Origin: an uncultured Fibrobacter sp.
GTDB taxonomy: Bacteria; Fibrobacterota; Fibrobacteria; Fibrobacterales; Fibrobacteraceae
Direction: 5' to 3'
Length of the DNA stretch: 64,000 nt
NCBI RefSeq assembly: GCF_947166265.1
Contig: NZ_CAMVDO010000002.1
Location: 124,001-188,000 of the forward strand
The notes under the pieces were generated by a model. It searched no databases. It saw only the letters and a program-made list of their open reading frames with translations, and had not been told where the DNA came from. Positions 61,202-64,000 of the stretch are shown one piece after another. The position numbers and the translations under genes were made by a program. The first letter of the stretch is position 1. Each line of letters begins with the position of its first letter.

Positions 61202-61230
61202 TTGACAATATAGATTCGCGAGGGTATATT
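61202..61230 (+). promoter_or_regulatory. Sigma-70 promoter of the small barrel gene
   Basis: TTGACA (61202-61207), 17 bp, TATATT (61225-61230), 47 bp before the ATG. Spacing and both boxes equal those at 59188-59216 on the other strand. Confidence 0.8.
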
Positions 61231-61277
61231 ATAGACGTAAAGGAAAAAGAAAACAAGTTAAACAAAAGGAGTTAACC

Positions 61278-61973
61278 ATGAAAAAGTATATCGCAGCCCT
61301 CGCAGCACTCGCCACCGTAGTAGCATTCGCAGCGGATACAACCAGCGATGCCCCAGCCAAAAAGGCCAAAGGCTGGACACATTTTGCAAGTGTAGGCTAC
61401 ACCGCACCCGTTAGCGAATACAAAGTCGACGGAAAGGACATCTGGCTTGCAAGCGGCGGGCTGAACCTCGCCTACATGGGAATCGGCAAGAGCGGTTTTG
61501 CCGTGAAAGCGGACATGAGCGCGGGCGCCACCTACACGGACAACATCCGCCTCAAAAAGGACGATGACGGCATCGTTGGGTCCTACGTTGCCGGCGAACT
61601 CGGACTGGGCTACGGATTCCTGGACACGCCGAAATGGACCGTGGCCGCATTCGCGATGGTCGGATTTGAAGTCGGAGCATTTGAAGGCGACGAAGATACC
61701 TACGAACACCCTGAACTGGGCAAGTCCGACTGGACTCACTCCGAAACCGTGGGCGCGCTCACACTGGGTGGAGACTTGATGGTCCGTAGGGCCGTTGGCA
61801 ACCACTTGGGTGTATTCGCGAGCGTTGGCGGCCGCTGGGTGCCTGCCGCAGCACGACTGGTGACCGACACATACGACAACGACGATTACAGCCGCACTGA
61901 CACCGCCAAGTCGAAAAAAAGCAAGGACGGTTTCAGCGTCGTGCCCACCGTGGGCGCCATGTGGAGGTTCTAA
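61278..61973 (+). CDS. Small outer-membrane beta-barrel protein
   Basis: A 231-residue exported protein, signal peptide ending VVAFAA. The mature part is a run of amphipathic strands with Gly and aromatic ends (HFASVGYTAPVSEYKVDG, GLNLAYMGIGKSGFAVKADM, GELGLGYGFLDTPKWTVAAF) and ends in VGAMWRF, a terminal Phe typical of outer-membrane insertion. An 8- to 10-strand barrel of the OmpX/OmpW size is likely. A strong promoter and an AGGAG ribosome site suggest high expression. It is convergent with the next gene, 1 bp apart. Confidence 0.72.
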   Translation: MKKYIAALAALATVVAFAADTTSDAPAKKAKGWTHFASVGYTAPVSEYKVDGKDIWLASGGLNLAYMGIGKSGFAVKADMSAGATYTDNIRLKKDDDGIVGSYVAGELGLGYGFLDTPKWTVAAFAMVGFEVGAFEGDEDTYEHPELGKSDWTHSETVGALTLGGDLMVRRAVGNHLGVFASVGGRWVPAAARLVTDTYDNDDYSRTDTAKSKKSKDGFSVVPTVGAMWRF

Positions 61974-61974
61974 C

Positions 61975-62973
61975 CTAAACAGATTTGCGGTGCTTGTCGC
62001 GCCAGGCGAAGAAATTCGCGAGCACCGTTCCGCTGATGGAATGGTAGGCACAGCTCAAGGCGCAAGGCACCATGCAAAGCACAGACTCGGGATTCTTCGC
62101 CACGTTTTCGGGATTGGCAAAGAAAGCCATGGCAAGCACCGTTGCCATACCGGCATTCTGCACTCCGACCTCGATGGCGATGGTCCTTTTTTTTGCTGTA
62201 TTGAACTTGAAGAGCTTACCCACGCCGTAGCCAAGCACATAGCCGAGCGCATTGTGGCAGAACACCACTGCAAGTACCAGGAAAATCAGGCCAAGACCGT
62301 TCGCAAACAGTTGCGGACGCACCGTCACGACGACGCCACCCACAATCATCATGAGGCCAATCACGCTCACCGCGGGCATATTCGCCTGAATTTCCTTGAA
62401 CACGGCGCGCTTGCCAAGGAAATAGTTGCAGAGGAACCCGATCGTGATCGGCGCAATCGTTACATAAAGAATGTTCAGGAACATTCCCTTCGCATTCACG
62501 TCGATGCTCGTATCGGCGAGCCACAGCACAAGCAGCGGAGTCATGATCGGAGCAAGGAGCGTACTGACCATCGTCATGCTCACGGAGTACGTGACATCGC
62601 CACGGGCCAAGAAGCTCATGACGTTGCTCGAAACACCGCCCGGGCAGCACCCCACCAGGATGATGCCCACGGCAAGGTAAGGGTCAAGCCCGAAAACCTT
62701 CGTGAGGCCGAACGCGACAAACGGCATGATCGTGTACTGCGCAACCGCACCGAGCAAAATGTGAAGCGGTTGCTTCATCAGGTTACGAACATCGTCCGTA
62801 GAAATGGTGAGGCCCATACTCAGCATGATGACGCCGAGAATGATGGAAGAAACATTCCCGTGAACCCAGCTGAAAGCGATGGGCACGAAGAATGCGACTA
62901 TTGCGCTTGCGATAACAAAGGGGGAAGCGTAGTTAGAAAGCAGACGGCAAAAAGCCTTGATTACTTTAAACAT
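61975..62973 (-). CDS. Bile acid:sodium symporter family (BASS) transporter
   Basis: A 332-residue inner-membrane protein with about nine or ten helices. Family motifs are VGCCPGGVSSNVMSFLARGD (substrate and Na+ site loop), STLLAPIMTPLL and AIEVGVQNAGMATVLAMAFF. The family carries bile acids or organic anions such as pyruvate and pantoate with Na+; in a gut bacterium either is possible. The ATG at 62973 (MFKVIKAFC) is preferred over one seven codons upstream. It is a single gene, convergent with the small barrel. Confidence 0.92.
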   Translation of the reverse strand: MFKVIKAFCRLLSNYASPFVIASAIVAFFVPIAFSWVHGNVSSIILGVIMLSMGLTISTDDVRNLMKQPLHILLGAVAQYTIMPFVAFGLTKVFGLDPYLAVGIILVGCCPGGVSSNVMSFLARGDVTYSVSMTMVSTLLAPIMTPLLVLWLADTSIDVNAKGMFLNILYVTIAPITIGFLCNYFLGKRAVFKEIQANMPAVSVIGLMMIVGGVVVTVRPQLFANGLGLIFLVLAVVFCHNALGYVLGYGVGKLFKFNTAKKRTIAIEVGVQNAGMATVLAMAFFANPENVAKNPESVLCMVPCALSCAYHSISGTVLANFFAWRDKHRKSV

Positions 62974-63027
62974 GCTACCAATATAGCAATTCACTCCAGA
63001 ATTTGAAATACACTAGTTTTCAAGTTC

Positions 63028-64000
63028 CTAGTCTTGATTGACGATTTCAATTCCCGTATCACGTTCGATGACTGTCTCGCAGGCCGCCTTGAAGGTTTCG
63101 GGAGTCGCGATGATGGTCACGGTCTTCTTCGCACGGGTGATTCCCGTGTAGAGAATCTGGTTGTTCAAAAGCGGGTGCCCTTTCTGTTTTGGTAGGAACA
63201 TCGTTACATGGTTGTATTCGGAACCCTGCGACTTGTGGATTGTAATCGCGAAGGCGCTCTCCACTGCATCGGCGGGCAAAAGGGCGAGGGGATACGCCAC
63301 AAAGTTACGTTCTTCTGCGCCCGTCTTGCCGTTCGGCTTTTTGAGCATAATATAGGGGACCGAATCCTTGAACAGGACAATTCCCGTATCGCCATTGTAT
63401 AGGCGATACATCGCCTGGTTTTTCGTCAGAATCAGAAGCTGACCTTCGAAATACTGAGAATTGGATTTGGGTTTCTTTTGGGAAGACTGTTCCTTACAAG
63501 GAGGATCCTTGATCAGGTTGCCGATAGTTTCGTTGATTTGTTCAACGCCTATGGCACCACGACGTTCCGCCGCCAAGATGCGTTTTTCTAAGGTCTTGTT
63601 CCAAACCGCATTACACAGGTCTTTCAGTTCATCAGAAGGATTCTCGAGCGCTTCGGGGTCAATCTTTGCCGCCATCCCGGGCAGTTTATCGAAATCTCCA
63701 ATCCAGCCCTCAAGAAACTTCGAGACATTCTCCTGTTCTTCTTTCTTTGTGGGAGTTTTTTCCAGTTCCTTGCCGGATTTGTCCTTTGATTTTTGGGGAA
63801 GCGTGTAATAATAAACGGCGTCCTCCGATTTTTTTTCATCGGTCTTTTTTCCCGAAAAAACAGGGTGCAACTCAAAAGTGACGTTGGGAGCCGAGATGTT
63901 TGGATCCTCTGCACAAGCCTTGATTGCCTTTGCAAGAACACCAATATTTGAATCGTCCGTATAGCGCACGGATTTGGTAAGCTTGGCAGTGAAATTCGTC
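63028..64000 (-). CDS. RecD-like DNA helicase, 5' end outside window
   Basis: The open frame continues past the right edge (TNFTAKLTKSVRYTDDSN read across 63969), so the N-terminal part is missing. The visible 324 residues are the C-terminal superfamily 1 helicase core: GQLLILTKNQAMYRLYNGDT, VESAFAITIHKSQGSEYNHV (motif V region) and NNQILYTGITRAKKTVTIIA (motif VI). This is the RecD/RecD2 pattern, the alpha subunit of exodeoxyribonuclease V or its stand-alone relative. An inserted hydrophilic stretch (LPQKSKDKSGKELEKTPTKK) is not usual in E. coli RecD. Which RecD type it is needs the missing part. Confidence 0.85.
   Translation of the reverse strand, partial: TNFTAKLTKSVRYTDDSNIGVLAKAIKACAEDPNISAPNVTFELHPVFSGKKTDEKKSEDAVYYYTLPQKSKDKSGKELEKTPTKKEEQENVSKFLEGWIGDFDKLPGMAAKIDPEALENPSDELKDLCNAVWNKTLEKRILAAERRGAIGVEQINETIGNLIKDPPCKEQSSQKKPKSNSQYFEGQLLILTKNQAMYRLYNGDTGIVLFKDSVPYIMLKKPNGKTGAEERNFVAYPLALLPADAVESAFAITIHKSQGSEYNHVTMFLPKQKGHPLLNNQILYTGITRAKKTVTIIATPETFKAACETVIERDTGIEIVNQD

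Noticed and set aside
1-64000. tRNA, rRNA, prophage, insertion sequence or integrase
   Set aside because: No T-loop or anticodon pattern in the gaps and no transposase, integrase or phage-like protein among the reading frames.

Overview
The window comes from a cellulolytic Fibrobacter-type bacterium. The clearest marks are a lipoprotein with two FISUMP domains (Fibrobacter succinogenes major paralogous domain), many lipoproteins with a Ser-rich linker directly after the lipobox, several exported cellulases (GH5, GH8), exported proteins ending in type IX-secretion-like C-terminal domains, and lipid A synthesis (lpxA). Nearly every gene is chromosomal in character. I see no tRNA, rRNA, prophage, insertion sequence or Cas genes.

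1-13.8 kb is an envelope and housekeeping block read leftwards: an Ig-like lipoprotein (cut by the window edge), signal peptidase I, a LytTR response regulator and an NlpE-like lipoprotein in one operon; a FGE-fold lipoprotein behind a large M6-like protein that has lost its second zinc histidine; DUF4292/LolB-like, TPR and PASTA proteins; then a Crp/Fnr regulator behind purA. 13.9-15.3 kb is accessory: four regularly spaced 42-bp inverted-repeat units, an intrinsic terminator and a PD-(D/E)XK-like protein. 15.3-24.9 kb is mixed: the FISUMP lipoprotein, a 3' gene remnant, an orphan MoxR ATPase, small membrane and lipoproteins, TfoX-N, an SMR transporter behind a 25-bp palindrome, a GNAT enzyme, a BatD-like protein carrying two in-frame copies of a dispersed palindromic repeat, and a lipoprotein histidine phosphatase.

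24.9-43.4 kb is a polysaccharide-degradation and surface region. It holds a GH5-GH8 operon, a GH8 lipoprotein, a small exported carbohydrate-binding-like protein and a GH5 lipoprotein. Between them lies a tight six-gene operon (41.9 down to 31.9 kb): a CBM11-like exported protein, three large outer-membrane beta-barrels, a lipoprotein and a GH18-fold protein whose catalytic Glu is Gln. This operon is the best candidate for an undescribed surface glycan-handling complex.

43.4-64 kb carries lpxA, a GT2 glycosyltransferase, a sigma factor-propeller-lipoprotein-CCA transferase operon, dsbD, a DUF1538 transporter with two PII-like proteins, an ECF sigma/anti-sigma/Cys-rich Spy-like cassette, a split ppGpp hydrolase and synthetase pair, SIMPL and small exported proteins, pgi, a small beta-barrel, a bile acid:Na+ symporter-family protein and the C-terminal part of a RecD-like helicase. 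Two near-perfect sigma-70 promoters (TTGACA, 17 bp, TATATT) are visible at 59.2 and 61.2 kb. No expression or homology search was possible; assignments rest on motifs, length and gene order.
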